Of a stretch of 64,000 nucleotides of DNA, positions 25,013 through 32,991 are shown piece after piece (the first letter of the stretch is position 1; each line of letters opens with the position of its first letter). The stretch spans positions 62,001 through 126,000 of the forward strand of contig NZ_CACSKD010000016.1 of NCBI RefSeq assembly GCF_902706285.1, in the 5' to 3' direction. The notes under the pieces were generated by a model. It searched no databases. It was not told the origin of the DNA and was given only the letters and a program-made list of their open reading frames with translations. This DNA is from Rhizobium sp. 18055. GTDB lineage: Bacteria > Pseudomonadota > Alphaproteobacteria > Rhizobiales > Rhizobiaceae. Made by a program: the position numbers and the translations under genes.

Positions 25013-25837
25013 TTAGCGCCAGAATTCCGGGATGGTTTCGGAAAGCCTTGGTCCGAGGCGCAGCGGCGCGATCTTTTCGGCTAGACCCGTCGCATCGGAG
25101 ATTTCGACGCCGACGCCGCAGATGGTGGCCGGGCCGGTGGCTGCTTCCATGCGGCCCTTCGGCATCTTGGAGATGAACCGGTTGAGCGGCTCTTCCTTGT
25201 CCATGCCGAGCGAACTGTCGTAATCGCCGCACATGCCGGCATCCGAGAGATAGGCCGTGCCGCCATTGAGGATCTGGTGGTCGGCTGTCGGCACATGCGT
25301 ATGGGTGCCGACGACGAAGCTGGCGCGGCCATCGACGAAGTGGCCGAAGCACTGCTTCTCGCTGGTGGCTTCGGCATGGAAGTCGAAGATGATCGCGTCG
25401 GCCTGTTCCTTCAGCGGGCAGGCGGCGAGGATGGTTTCGGCCGACTTGAAGGGGTCGTCGAGCTCGGGATGCATGAAGACCCGGCCCATGATGTTGGCAA
25501 CCAGGATGCGGGCGCCGTTGCGGGCGTAGAAGACGCCGGAACCCCGGCCGGGCGTACCCTGCGGATAATTGGCCGGGCGCAGGAACTGGTCGTGGCGGCC
25601 GGCAAAGCCGACGGCTTCCTTCTGGTCCCAGACGTGATTGCCCGTGGTCACCACATCGGCGCCGGCATTGATGGTTTCGAGGAAGATGTCCTCGGTGATG
25701 CCGAAACCGCCGGCGGCGTTCTCGCCGTTGACGACGACGAAGTCGAGCTTCAGGTCCGAAATCAGGCCGGGGAGGCGGTTCCAGACCGCCGTGCGTCCGG
25801 TTTTACCGACCATGTCACCCAAAAAAAGCAGTCGCAT
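25013..25837 (-). CDS. ymdB: YmdB-family metallophosphoesterase
   Basis: A 274-residue phosphodiesterase of the YmdB type (TIGR00282), acting on 2',3'-cyclic nucleotides in Bacillus (family knowledge). Metal-ligand motifs are visible: FLGDMVGKTGR, VVNGENAAGGFGI, TTGNHVWDQKE, FDFHAEATSEK and VVGTHTHVPTAD. The ATG at 25837 follows fau by 2 bp, so the pair is one transcript. In rhizobia fau and this gene are commonly neighbours (recollection). Confidence 0.92.
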   Translation of the reverse strand: MRLLFLGDMVGKTGRTAVWNRLPGLISDLKLDFVVVNGENAAGGFGITEDIFLETINAGADVVTTGNHVWDQKEAVGFAGRHDQFLRPANYPQGTPGRGSGVFYARNGARILVANIMGRVFMHPELDDPFKSAETILAACPLKEQADAIIFDFHAEATSEKQCFGHFVDGRASFVVGTHTHVPTADHQILNGGTAYLSDAGMCGDYDSSLGMDKEEPLNRFISKMPKGRMEAATGPATICGVGVEISDATGLAEKIAPLRLGPRLSETIPEFWR

Positions 25838-25839
25838 TG

Positions 25840-26427
25840 CTATCCAATCCAAGAGGCAAAAAAGCGTAGGCCGCTTTCTGTCAGGATGGCATCCAGGCTT
25901 ACATCGTGCGGCTCGTCGGGCACATGTGCCACTTCCTGGCGGTCGAATGCAATGCCGATCAGTTTCGGATGCATGCCTTTTTGCTGCAAACGGTCGATTG
26001 CGCGGTCATAATGGCCCGCTCCATAGCCGATCCGGTGGCCGCGGGCGTCGAAGGCCGACAGCGGCACCAGCAGGATCTCCGGATCGAGAATGGCAGCATC
26101 GGGCCCGGGACCGGAGGTGCCGAACCCGGTATCGACCAGCGGCACGCCTTCGACCAGTTCGCGGAAGACGATCGTCTGCCGGTCGAGAATGGCGGGCACG
26201 CAGAGCCGCGCACCCCTTGCCCGAAAGCGTGTCATCAACGGGCGGGTATCGGCCTCCGATCGGATCGGCAGGAAGCCGGAGATGATGGTGCCGGGCGCAA
26301 AGGCGATGGCGTCGCCGGCGTGATCGGCCATGGCCTTGCTCATCGCGGCGCGTTGTTCCGGGGGGATGGCATCGCGCAGCGCCAGCCGTTCGGCGCGCAT
26401 TGCGGCTTTGATGTCTTTAGGGTTCAT
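25840..26427 (-). CDS. fau: 5-formyltetrahydrofolate cyclo-ligase
   Basis: ATP-dependent conversion of 5-formyl-THF to 5,10-methenyl-THF, recycling a folate storage/inhibitor form. At 195 residues it is full length: N-terminal AMRAERLALRDAIPPEQRAA, substrate loop FLPIRSEADTRPLM, and the C-terminal ATP/metal signature LSAFDARGHRIGYGAGHYDR. Starts 79 bp downstream of the sqdC stop; I find no room for a 6S RNA, which is often next to this gene in other bacteria. Confidence 0.93.
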   Translation of the reverse strand: MNPKDIKAAMRAERLALRDAIPPEQRAAMSKAMADHAGDAIAFAPGTIISGFLPIRSEADTRPLMTRFRARGARLCVPAILDRQTIVFRELVEGVPLVDTGFGTSGPGPDAAILDPEILLVPLSAFDARGHRIGYGAGHYDRAIDRLQQKGMHPKLIGIAFDRQEVAHVPDEPHDVSLDAILTESGLRFFASWIG

Positions 26428-26505
26428 GGCGTCCGCCCCGTTGTTTTGCGCAGGACCATAGGCTGCTCCGCGATCGATGCAACGCGCGAATGCGACGTTC
26501 GCTGA

Positions 26506-27402
26506 TCAACCGGCCAGCAGGTCTCGCGTCGCAAGGGTGTGGATCGTCTGCTCGAACAGCGGCAAGCCGCCCGGCTGCCATCCGAGCGAACAGAGCTTGG
26601 CCGTGTCCATCGGCGTCAACAGCGACTTGTCGGCTGCGGCCGGAAGCCGGTTGGCGCAATCGTGCTCCCAGCGGATCGGTTCGAGAATATCCCAGGTGTC
26701 GAGGGTGAGGTCGGAGACGTTGAAGGTCTGGCCGGATATCCGGCCGCTATCGGCCTCCAGCATGACGCGCACGGCCTGGCCGACATCCCGGCCGTGGACT
26801 TCGGTGCCGGCGCGCGGCGGGATCGGCCGGCCGGTCAGGTAGTCGCCGAACAGCGCGTCCCACTTGTTGGGGCGAAGGTCGCCGTAGACGCCGGTCAATC
26901 TCAGGCTGGCGGTGGCAAAGCCGGGCGCTGCCAGATGCGCGAGGCTGCGCTCGGCGTCGAGCTTGACCTGACCGTAGAGCGTTTCCGGCTTTTCGGGAGT
27001 GGTCTCGGTCAACGTCGTGCCCGGCGGGTGCTCGCCGTAACAGGCGCGGCTGGAAATGAAGATGCAGCGGCGGGTGCCGGCGCGCTTGGCGGCTTCGAAC
27101 AGCCGCACGGTGCCATCGAGATTGAGGCGCCTGAAGGTCTCGGGATCATCGCCTTCGCCGCCACGGTATCTGCCTGGTTCGTGGTGAAAGGCGGCGTGGA
27201 CGAAGAAGTAGGCGTCGTCGAAGGCCTCGATGTGATCCTTGCCGGGATCGAGCGACAGCGGCGCGAAATCGACGGGGCGGGAGAAGGCGCGCGGCAGCGG
27301 CGCATGACGGCCGCCGATGATGACCGAATACCCGGCGCCAAGCAGCTCCTCGACGATGTAACGACCGACAAGCCCTGTTCCGCCCGATACCAGTACCTTC
27401 AT
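26506..27402 (-). CDS. sqdC: SqdC-like NAD-dependent epimerase/reductase (sulfolipid biosynthesis)
   Basis: Extended short-chain dehydrogenase of 298 residues: KVLVSGGTGLVGRYIVEELL is the NAD(P) site, and ISSRACYGEHPPG plus LYGQVKLDAE the Ser and YxxxK catalytic residues. Identity is mainly from context: it directly follows the GT8 gene (4-bp overlap) and sqdB on the same strand, the sqdB-sqdD-sqdC order known from Sinorhizobium and Rhodobacter. SqdC has been proposed to affect the sulfoquinovose transfer step; its exact reaction is unsettled. Confidence 0.8.
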   Translation of the reverse strand: MKVLVSGGTGLVGRYIVEELLGAGYSVIIGGRHAPLPRAFSRPVDFAPLSLDPGKDHIEAFDDAYFFVHAAFHHEPGRYRGGEGDDPETFRRLNLDGTVRLFEAAKRAGTRRCIFISSRACYGEHPPGTTLTETTPEKPETLYGQVKLDAERSLAHLAAPGFATASLRLTGVYGDLRPNKWDALFGDYLTGRPIPPRAGTEVHGRDVGQAVRVMLEADSGRISGQTFNVSDLTLDTWDILEPIRWEHDCANRLPAAADKSLLTPMDTAKLCSLGWQPGGLPLFEQTIHTLATRDLLAG

Positions 27403-28217
27403 GCTGCCTCTTTCGGATTGGCCATTGCCGCGATGTCAGGCACGTCATCGCCTGTGTAGAATGCCTGCCAGAGATCGATCAGCGGCCGCAGCCTGTCGGC
27501 TTTGGGATGATCGGATTCCCATGGCTTTTCATATTGGTAGTGCAGGACAGAAATGCTCTGCCAGTCCCAAAGTTCCGGCATGGTAAACCACACGTACTGT
27601 AGCATGTTGAAATACACAGGCAGGCCATGCCAATTCGGGAAAAACGCCTGCAGGAAGGTCTGGTCGGTGCGTTTCCACAGGATTTCCGGCTGGTCGAGGC
27701 GGGTCAGCATCTCCTTGAAGGTATCGGCGGAGGGCCTTGCGACGAAAACGCCGGAGTTCATGCGATGAAAATCGGCGAGTGATTCGTAGACATTGGGGGC
27801 GGCGGAGAACTCCGGGTAGGCAAACAGGCGGTCGATGTTGCGCAGCACGATGGCATCGGCATCGATGAAGACGCAGCTGTCGTATTCGGTCAGCTCCCAG
27901 AGCCGCAGCTTGCAGAAATTGTCGAGGGGAGAGTGGAACGCCGGCTTGCGGCCCTTGGTGAACGGGGCTGCCGTGTGGAGGTTGGCGCGGGCGTGGCGCT
28001 GGTTGAAGGCCTCGGACAGCGGCAGGTGCTCGACGGGGATGAGGCGGCAGTTCAGTTGTTCGAGCGGCTGGAGCGCAGCTGGTTCGACGCCGCCGGTGTG
28101 GAGGACGACGATCTCGGCTGCGGTGTTGGTCAGGCGCAGCGAGCGGGCCAGCGCCGTGGCGCCCATGGCGTAGTCGGCGTTGGTGACGAGGGTGACGTAG
28201 GCGTGGCGGGTGGTCAT
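27399..28217 (-). CDS. sqdD: GT8-family glycosyltransferase, SqdD (sulfoquinovosyl diacylglycerol synthesis)
   Basis: Glycogenin-like family 8 glycosyltransferase of 272 residues. It begins with the nucleotide-binding strand AYVTLVTNADYAMGATAL; the metal-binding DxD is in CVFIDADAIVLRNIDRLF, and the acceptor-side region is FHRMNSGVFVARPSADTF. In the sqdBDC operon this protein is proposed to transfer sulfoquinovose from UDP-sulfoquinovose to diacylglycerol (family knowledge). It overlaps sqdC by 4 bp; a 165-bp gap with a repeat element separates it from sqdB. Confidence 0.85.
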   Translation of the reverse strand: MTTRHAYVTLVTNADYAMGATALARSLRLTNTAAEIVVLHTGGVEPAALQPLEQLNCRLIPVEHLPLSEAFNQRHARANLHTAAPFTKGRKPAFHSPLDNFCKLRLWELTEYDSCVFIDADAIVLRNIDRLFAYPEFSAAPNVYESLADFHRMNSGVFVARPSADTFKEMLTRLDQPEILWKRTDQTFLQAFFPNWHGLPVYFNMLQYVWFTMPELWDWQSISVLHYQYEKPWESDHPKADRLRPLIDLWQAFYTGDDVPDIAAMANPKEAA

Positions 28218-28275
28218 GCGGGGATGGCCTCGATGCTGGTGCCCTTCGCTTTCCGCTCAGGTGTGCGTCCGCCAC

Positions 28276-28345
28276 ATCCCTCTTCTCCGCAGCGGGGAGA
28301 AGGTGCAGGCAGGGCAGGTGCAAAAGTTGCACCGGGGATGAGGGG
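28276..28345. repeat. REP/RIME-like intergenic palindromic element between sqdB and sqdD
   Basis: Two back-to-back hairpins: CTTCTCC/GGAGAAG (28282-28288 and 28296-28302) and GGTGCAA/TTGCACC with a 3-base loop (28317-28333). The flanking text (CATCCCTCTTCTCCGC, GGGGATGAGGG) looks like a familiar dispersed rhizobial intergenic repeat. Only one copy is in this window, so repetitiveness is from recollection. Confidence 0.6.
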
Positions 28346-28382
28346 GCTACTGGTTCGATGGGTGCCCATCATGCCACCACCC

Positions 28383-29603
28383 TCACGACACCGACTTCAA
28401 CCGTTTGCCCTCGGGATCGTGATTGATCGTCGTCGCAATATCCTTTGTCCAGGCCGAAACTGCCGGCACCCGCGATCGGTCGACACGGTAGGCGAACTTG
28501 CGGGCGACATCGACGATCTCGCTCATCAGGCCTGACTTCAGCGTGGTCGGGTCGAGGCCGAGCTTGCGGAACTTGTCGTTTTTGACGATCAGCTCGTTCT
28601 CCGGCGCTTCCTTGCGCGGATTGGGCAGCCAGGCGATCTCGGCGCCGGTCATCCTGGCGGTCATCTCGGCCAGATCGCGGACGCGATGGGTTTCGGTCAT
28701 CTGGTTGAAGATCTCGACGCGGGCGCCGCGCGTCGGTGGGTTTTTGAGGGCCAGCTCGATGCAGCGCACCGAATCCTGGATGTGGATGAAGGCGCGGGTC
28801 TGGCCGCCGGTGCCGTGGACGGTGAGGGGGTAGCCGATCGCCGCCTGGATCAGGAAGCGGTTCAGCACCGTGCCGTAGTCGCCGTCATAGTCGAAGCGGT
28901 TGACCAGCTGCTCGTGGCGGCGGGTCTGCTCGGTATGGGTGCCCCAGACGATGCCCTGGTGCAGGTCGGTGATCCTGATGCCGTCGTTCTTGGCGTAGAA
29001 ATGGAACAGCGTCTGATCGAGGCATTTGGTCATGTGGTAGATCGAGCCGGGGTTCGACGGGTAGAGGATTTCCTGGCTGACGGTCTCGCCATCCGTGGTC
29101 TCGATGCCGACCGGCAGATAGCCCTCCGGGATTGCAGCACCCACTGTCGAATAGCCGTAGACACCCATCGTGCCGAGATGGATCAGGTGGGCGTCGAGCT
29201 GCAGTTCGACCAGCGCGTTCAAGAGATTGTGGGTGGCGTTGACGTTGTTGTTGACGGTGTAGTTCTTGTGGCGGTCGCTTTTCATCGAATAGGGCGCGGC
29301 GCGCTGCTCGGCGAAATGGATGATGGCGTCCGGCCGGTTTTCGGCGAGCCACTTCTTCAAAAGCTCGTAATCCCTGGCGAGATCGATCAAATTGAAGTGA
29401 ATGCGGCGGCCGGTCTCGGCGTGCCAGATGCGGGTGCGCTCCTGGATCGAGTCCATAGGAGTCAGCGATTGAACGCCGAGTTCGGTGTCGATCCAGCGCC
29501 TCGAGAGATTGTCGAGAATGTGGATGTCGTGGCCGGCCTCCGACAGATGCAATGATGTCGGCCAGCCGATAAATCCGTCTCCGCCCATCACTGCAATCTT
29601 CAT
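28383..29603 (-). CDS. sqdB: UDP-sulfoquinovose synthase SqdB
   Basis: Combines UDP-glucose and sulfite to make UDP-sulfoquinovose, head group donor for the sulfolipid SQDG. The 406 residues match the family. Recognised by the diagnostic IDTELGVQSLTPMDSIQERT block (SQD1 has a close equivalent), the NAD site KIAVMGGDGFIGWPTSLH, a TMGVYGYSTVG catalytic segment and YHMTKCLDQTLFHFYAKND with YxxxK. ATG 29603 follows AGGAG at good spacing; the upstream in-frame codons lack such a site. First gene of sqdBDC, on the minus strand and divergent from ybgC. Confidence 0.93.
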   Translation of the reverse strand: MKIAVMGGDGFIGWPTSLHLSEAGHDIHILDNLSRRWIDTELGVQSLTPMDSIQERTRIWHAETGRRIHFNLIDLARDYELLKKWLAENRPDAIIHFAEQRAAPYSMKSDRHKNYTVNNNVNATHNLLNALVELQLDAHLIHLGTMGVYGYSTVGAAIPEGYLPVGIETTDGETVSQEILYPSNPGSIYHMTKCLDQTLFHFYAKNDGIRITDLHQGIVWGTHTEQTRRHEQLVNRFDYDGDYGTVLNRFLIQAAIGYPLTVHGTGGQTRAFIHIQDSVRCIELALKNPPTRGARVEIFNQMTETHRVRDLAEMTARMTGAEIAWLPNPRKEAPENELIVKNDKFRKLGLDPTTLKSGLMSEIVDVARKFAYRVDRSRVPAVSAWTKDIATTINHDPEGKRLKSVS

Positions 29604-29722
29604 GGCTTCGTCTCCTGTCCGGTCGCGTCTCATCAGAAATACTTAGGAAGCGTGACAATTGTTCAATGCTTGCAAGGCGGAAACCGTTGCGCCAAACAGG
29701 GCACCTGACTTTGGAGAAAATT

Positions 29723-30169
29723 ATGGCGGATAACGGTTTTTCGATCTCGGGCGAACTCACGGAAGCCGGCCACCGGTTGCTGCAGCGGGTCTATTATGAA
29801 GACACCGATTTTTCCGGTCTGGTCTATCACGCCCGCTACCTGCACTTCCTCGAGCGCGGCCGCACCGACTATCTGCGCTGCCTGGGCGTCGAGCAGCGGG
29901 AGTTGATCACTGCCGACGAGGAGGGCCTTGTGTTCGTCGTCCACCGCATGGAGATCGACTTCAAGTCGCCGGCCAGGATGGATGACATCCTGACGGTGAT
30001 GACCCGCACCGAAAAGGCCGGTGGTGCCAAGATGGTGCTGACCCAGGAAATCCGCCGCGACGACACGCTGCTGATCGCCGCCAAGGTAATCATCGCGGTG
30101 ATCAACGCCAGCGGCCGGCCGCGGCGCCTGCCGGAGGGGTTGGCGAAGCAGATGATGATCGCGGTTTGA
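29723..30169 (+). CDS. ybgC: Tol-Pal-associated acyl-CoA thioesterase YbgC
   Basis: Hot-dog-fold thioesterase of 148 residues. The catalytic motif VYYEDTDFSGLVYHARYLHF has the conserved Asp (about residue 29) and the VYH/RY elements. GGAG precedes ATG 29723. It is the usual first gene of the tol-pal cluster, but here 471 bp separate it from tolQ, so it may be transcribed separately. Confidence 0.93.
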   Translation: MADNGFSISGELTEAGHRLLQRVYYEDTDFSGLVYHARYLHFLERGRTDYLRCLGVEQRELITADEEGLVFVVHRMEIDFKSPARMDDILTVMTRTEKAGGAKMVLTQEIRRDDTLLIAAKVIIAVINASGRPRRLPEGLAKQMMIAV

Positions 30170-30640
30170 GGACAATCTGGCTTCAACAGCGCAGAGCAAT
30201 CTCGGTGAGTATCTCGTAGCTCACTCCGGGGGCATGGATGACGAGGCGTGAATGCCTCAAGGCGGTGATCCAATAGGGCTAAAAAGTCCCCTTGCAAAAA
30301 CATGAGTTTCGTGTGAAGGAATTTTCGCGCGCAGGATTTGCGCTGTTTTGGTCATCGATCCTTGTTCTGGCCAAGTACTCCAAGGGATTATTCTCTCGCC
30401 GATAGCTTCGCTTTCATGATCCGGCGCTAACGAACTATTAACCATAATAGTGTCTTACTCGGATTGTCAGAGTTTGTGCGGTGCACGCCTTCCTTTGACC
30501 AAATTTGACGGCAAGGAAAGCGGATAAGAGCTTGGAAGCTTGACCAGGGCTTTGGGCGGCGGCAGCCAGACAATTCTTGCGAGATCACTTTGTGCCGCCC
30601 GGTCAAGTGCCGGGCGTTTGGATTCGGGGATTTTGGATCA
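30170..30640. other. Long intergenic region, promoter region of the tol operon
   Basis: No reading frame here looks coding. The stretch is less GC-rich than its neighbours, with an AT-rich core at 30425-30460 holding a one-mismatch CtrA-type site. It probably contains the tolQ promoter and a long leader; I cannot identify a named RNA element. Confidence 0.5.
30427..30442 (+). promoter_or_regulatory. CtrA-type site (one mismatch) upstream of tolQ
   Basis: CTAA-CGAACTA-TTAAC: one base off the CtrA consensus TTAA-N7-TTAAC. It lies about 200 bp before the tolQ start, in the AT-rich part of the gap. Tol-Pal acts at the division site, so cell-cycle control is reasonable, but this single imperfect match is weak evidence. 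Confidence 0.3.
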
Positions 30641-31360
30641 ATGGAACAAGTAGGATTGGCAGCAGCAGCGACGGATGTCAGCTTGTGGTCGCTGTTCATG
30701 CAGGCAGGTCTCGTCGTCAAGCTGGTCATGCTCGGGCTCATCGCAGCCTCGGTCTGGACTTGGGCGATCGTCATCGACAAATATCTGGCCTTTGGCCGCG
30801 CCCGTCGCCAGTTCGACAAGTTCGAGCAGGTGTTCTGGTCGGGCCAGTCGCTCGAGGAGCTCTATCGCTCGCTGTCGGAACGCAACAACACCGGTCTCGC
30901 CTCGATCTTCGTCGCCGCCATGCGCGAGTGGAAGAAGTCGTTCGAACGCGGTGCGCGCTCGCCGATCGGCCTGCAGATGCGTATCGACCGTGCCATGGAC
31001 GTGACGCTGGCGCGTGAATCGGAAGGCCTCTCGGCCCGTCTCGGGTCGCTGGCGACGATCGGCTCAGCCGGCCCGTTCATCGGTCTGTTCGGTACCGTCG
31101 TCGGTATCATGACCTCGTTCCAGGCAATTGCCGGGTCGAAGTCCACCAATCTCGCGGTCGTCGCTCCCGGTATCGCCGAAGCGCTGCTCGCAACCGCCAT
31201 CGGCCTCGTGGCCGCTATCCCGGCGGTTATCGCCTACAACAAGTTCTCCGCTGACGCCGGCAAGCTCTCGGGTCGCATGGAAGGTTTCGCGGATGAATTC
31301 TCCGCCATCCTTTCGCGACAAATTGACGAGAAGCTGCAGCCGCGCCAGGCCGCGCAGTAA
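30641..31360 (+). CDS. tolQ: Tol-Pal system protein TolQ
   Basis: Inner-membrane stator subunit (MotA/ExbB family) that with TolR uses the proton motive force to energise TolA. 239 residues with three membrane helices (near residues 20-45, 137-165 and 175-200); the conserved LGSLATIGSAGPFIGLFGTV and IAEALLATAIGLVAAIPAVI segments line the proton path. ATG 30641 is used because it matches the family N-terminus; the upstream in-frame part is not TolQ-like. Confidence 0.95.
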   Translation: MEQVGLAAAATDVSLWSLFMQAGLVVKLVMLGLIAASVWTWAIVIDKYLAFGRARRQFDKFEQVFWSGQSLEELYRSLSERNNTGLASIFVAAMREWKKSFERGARSPIGLQMRIDRAMDVTLARESEGLSARLGSLATIGSAGPFIGLFGTVVGIMTSFQAIAGSKSTNLAVVAPGIAEALLATAIGLVAAIPAVIAYNKFSADAGKLSGRMEGFADEFSAILSRQIDEKLQPRQAAQ

Positions 31361-31383
31361 ACGACGGGAACGGAGTTAACGAT

Positions 31384-31845
31384 ATGGGTATGGGTTCACC
31401 AAGCGGTGGCGGAGGCGGCGGTGGCCGTCGTGGCCGTCGTGGTGGCGGCCGCAGAGGCGGCGTCATTTCGGAAATCAACGTCACGCCGCTGGTCGACGTC
31501 ATGCTGGTGCTTTTGATCATCTTCATGGTCGCGGCCCCGATGATGACGGTCGGCGTGCCGATCGACCTGCCGGAAACACAGGCCAAGGCGCTGAATTCCG
31601 AAACGCAGCCGATCACCATCTCCGTCAAGAACGACGGAACCGCGTTCCTGCAGGAAACGCCGATCCCGGTCGAGGAAATTGCCGCGAAGCTCGAGGCGAT
31701 TGCCACCACCGGCTACAATGAACGCATCTTCGTTCGTGGCGACGCGACCGCGCCTTATGGCGTGATCGCCGACGTCATGGCCCGCATCCAGGGTGCAGGC
31801 TTCAAGAACATCGGCCTCGTCACGCAAGAGAAGAAGGCTCCGTAG
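31384..31845 (+). CDS. tolR: Tol-Pal system protein TolR
   Basis: ExbD/TolR stator partner of 153 residues. A Gly/Arg-rich cytoplasmic N-terminus (GGGGGGRRGRRGGGRRGG) precedes the single membrane helix with the proton-carrying Asp in NVTPLVDVMLVLLIIFMV. A periplasmic domain follows. The unusually Gly/Arg-rich N-terminus is typical of rhizobial TolR. GGAG lies 9 bp upstream. Confidence 0.95.
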   Translation: MGMGSPSGGGGGGGRRGRRGGGRRGGVISEINVTPLVDVMLVLLIIFMVAAPMMTVGVPIDLPETQAKALNSETQPITISVKNDGTAFLQETPIPVEEIAAKLEAIATTGYNERIFVRGDATAPYGVIADVMARIQGAGFKNIGLVTQEKKAP

Positions 31846-31853
31846 AGACCGCT

Positions 31854-32990
31854 ATGAAGGCCAGTATCGTCTCATCTGCTGTTCTGCACTGTGCTCTGCT
31901 CGCCTGGGCGCTGATTTCGATCGGCTCCCCGGCAGAGTTCAAGGTGGAAGATTTCGAGGCGATGCCGGTCAACCTGGTGCCGGTCGAAGAGCTGACGCAG
32001 ATGCAGCAGGGCGACAAGACGGCCAAGCCGAGCGAAAAGCCGGCACCGAAGCCGACCTCCAAGCCGACCAATGTTGAAAACGCCGAGAACATGGGCGAGA
32101 ACAAGGTCGACCTGAAGACGCCGCCGATCCCCAACGCCAAGCCAAACAACAACGAGTCGGCCGCAGCACCGAAGGCCTCCGACAAGCCGCTTCCCGAAAA
32201 TGATCCCGTGCCCAATGAGGTGAAGGACATCATGAAGGAAGATACGGTGGTCGAGCCGACGCAGGTGGCGTCGATTACGCCACCGAAGCCGGAGATCACC
32301 CCGCCGACACCGACGCCTCCGAAGGCCGAGGAAAAGCCGCAGGACATGCCCGAGCCGCCGAAGCCGGATGCCGAGGCCCTGCCGGACAAGGTGCCGACGC
32401 CCGTCGTCAAGCCGCAGGTGAAGCCACCGGAGCAGAAGCCGGCCGAAAAGCCGCCTGAGAAGAAGACCGAAGACAAGGCGCAGACCGACGAAAAGCCGTC
32501 GGACAAGAAAAAATCCGACAAAAAGCAGGAAAAGGCCAAGGCCTCCTCTGCGCAGAAGAGCGATTTCAACGCCGACGATATCGCGGCCCTGCTGAACAAG
32601 CAGGACCCGTCGAATGGTGGCGCCAAGAGCTCGACCGAAGTTGCCTCGCTCGGCGCCAAGAAGGCGACCGGCGGCTCCAAGCTGTCGATGAGCGAAATGG
32701 ATGCGCTGCGCAGTGCCATTGCCGGCAACTGGTCGGTCATCCCCGGCATGGAAGGTGCGGCCGATGTCCGTATCCGCGTCCATATGAAGCTTGACCCTGA
32801 CGGCAACATCATCGGCGCCCCCGAGGTGGAAGCTGTCGGCGGAACGAATGAATCGACCCGGATGGCGCTTGCCAGCGGCGCCAAGCGCGCTGTCATGAAG
32901 TCGGCACCGTTCTCCAATCTTCCAAAAGACAAATATGACGCCTGGGGCGAAGTCATCATCAACTTCGACCCCAGCGATCTAGCCCTTTAA
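31854..32990 (+). CDS. tolA: TolA-like cell envelope protein
   Basis: Spans the periplasm between TolQR and TolB/Pal. 378 residues: one N-terminal membrane helix (about 4-24), a long Pro/Lys/Glu-rich disordered stretch (about 45-245, many PKP, EKP and KKSDKK units) in place of the long helix of enteric TolA, and a conserved C-terminal TonB/TolA domain (MSEMDALRSAIAGNWSVIPG onward). Located between tolR and tolB with tight spacing (8 bp and 1 bp). Confidence 0.92.
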   Translation: MKASIVSSAVLHCALLAWALISIGSPAEFKVEDFEAMPVNLVPVEELTQMQQGDKTAKPSEKPAPKPTSKPTNVENAENMGENKVDLKTPPIPNAKPNNNESAAAPKASDKPLPENDPVPNEVKDIMKEDTVVEPTQVASITPPKPEITPPTPTPPKAEEKPQDMPEPPKPDAEALPDKVPTPVVKPQVKPPEQKPAEKPPEKKTEDKAQTDEKPSDKKKSDKKQEKAKASSAQKSDFNADDIAALLNKQDPSNGGAKSSTEVASLGAKKATGGSKLSMSEMDALRSAIAGNWSVIPGMEGAADVRIRVHMKLDPDGNIIGAPEVEAVGGTNESTRMALASGAKRAVMKSAPFSNLPKDKYDAWGEVIINFDPSDLAL

Positions 32991-32991
32991 A

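Noticed and set aside
26428..26505. 6S RNA next to the 5-formyl-THF cyclo-ligase gene
   Set aside because: The gap is only 78 bp, too short for a 6S RNA, and shows no long bubble-stem structure.
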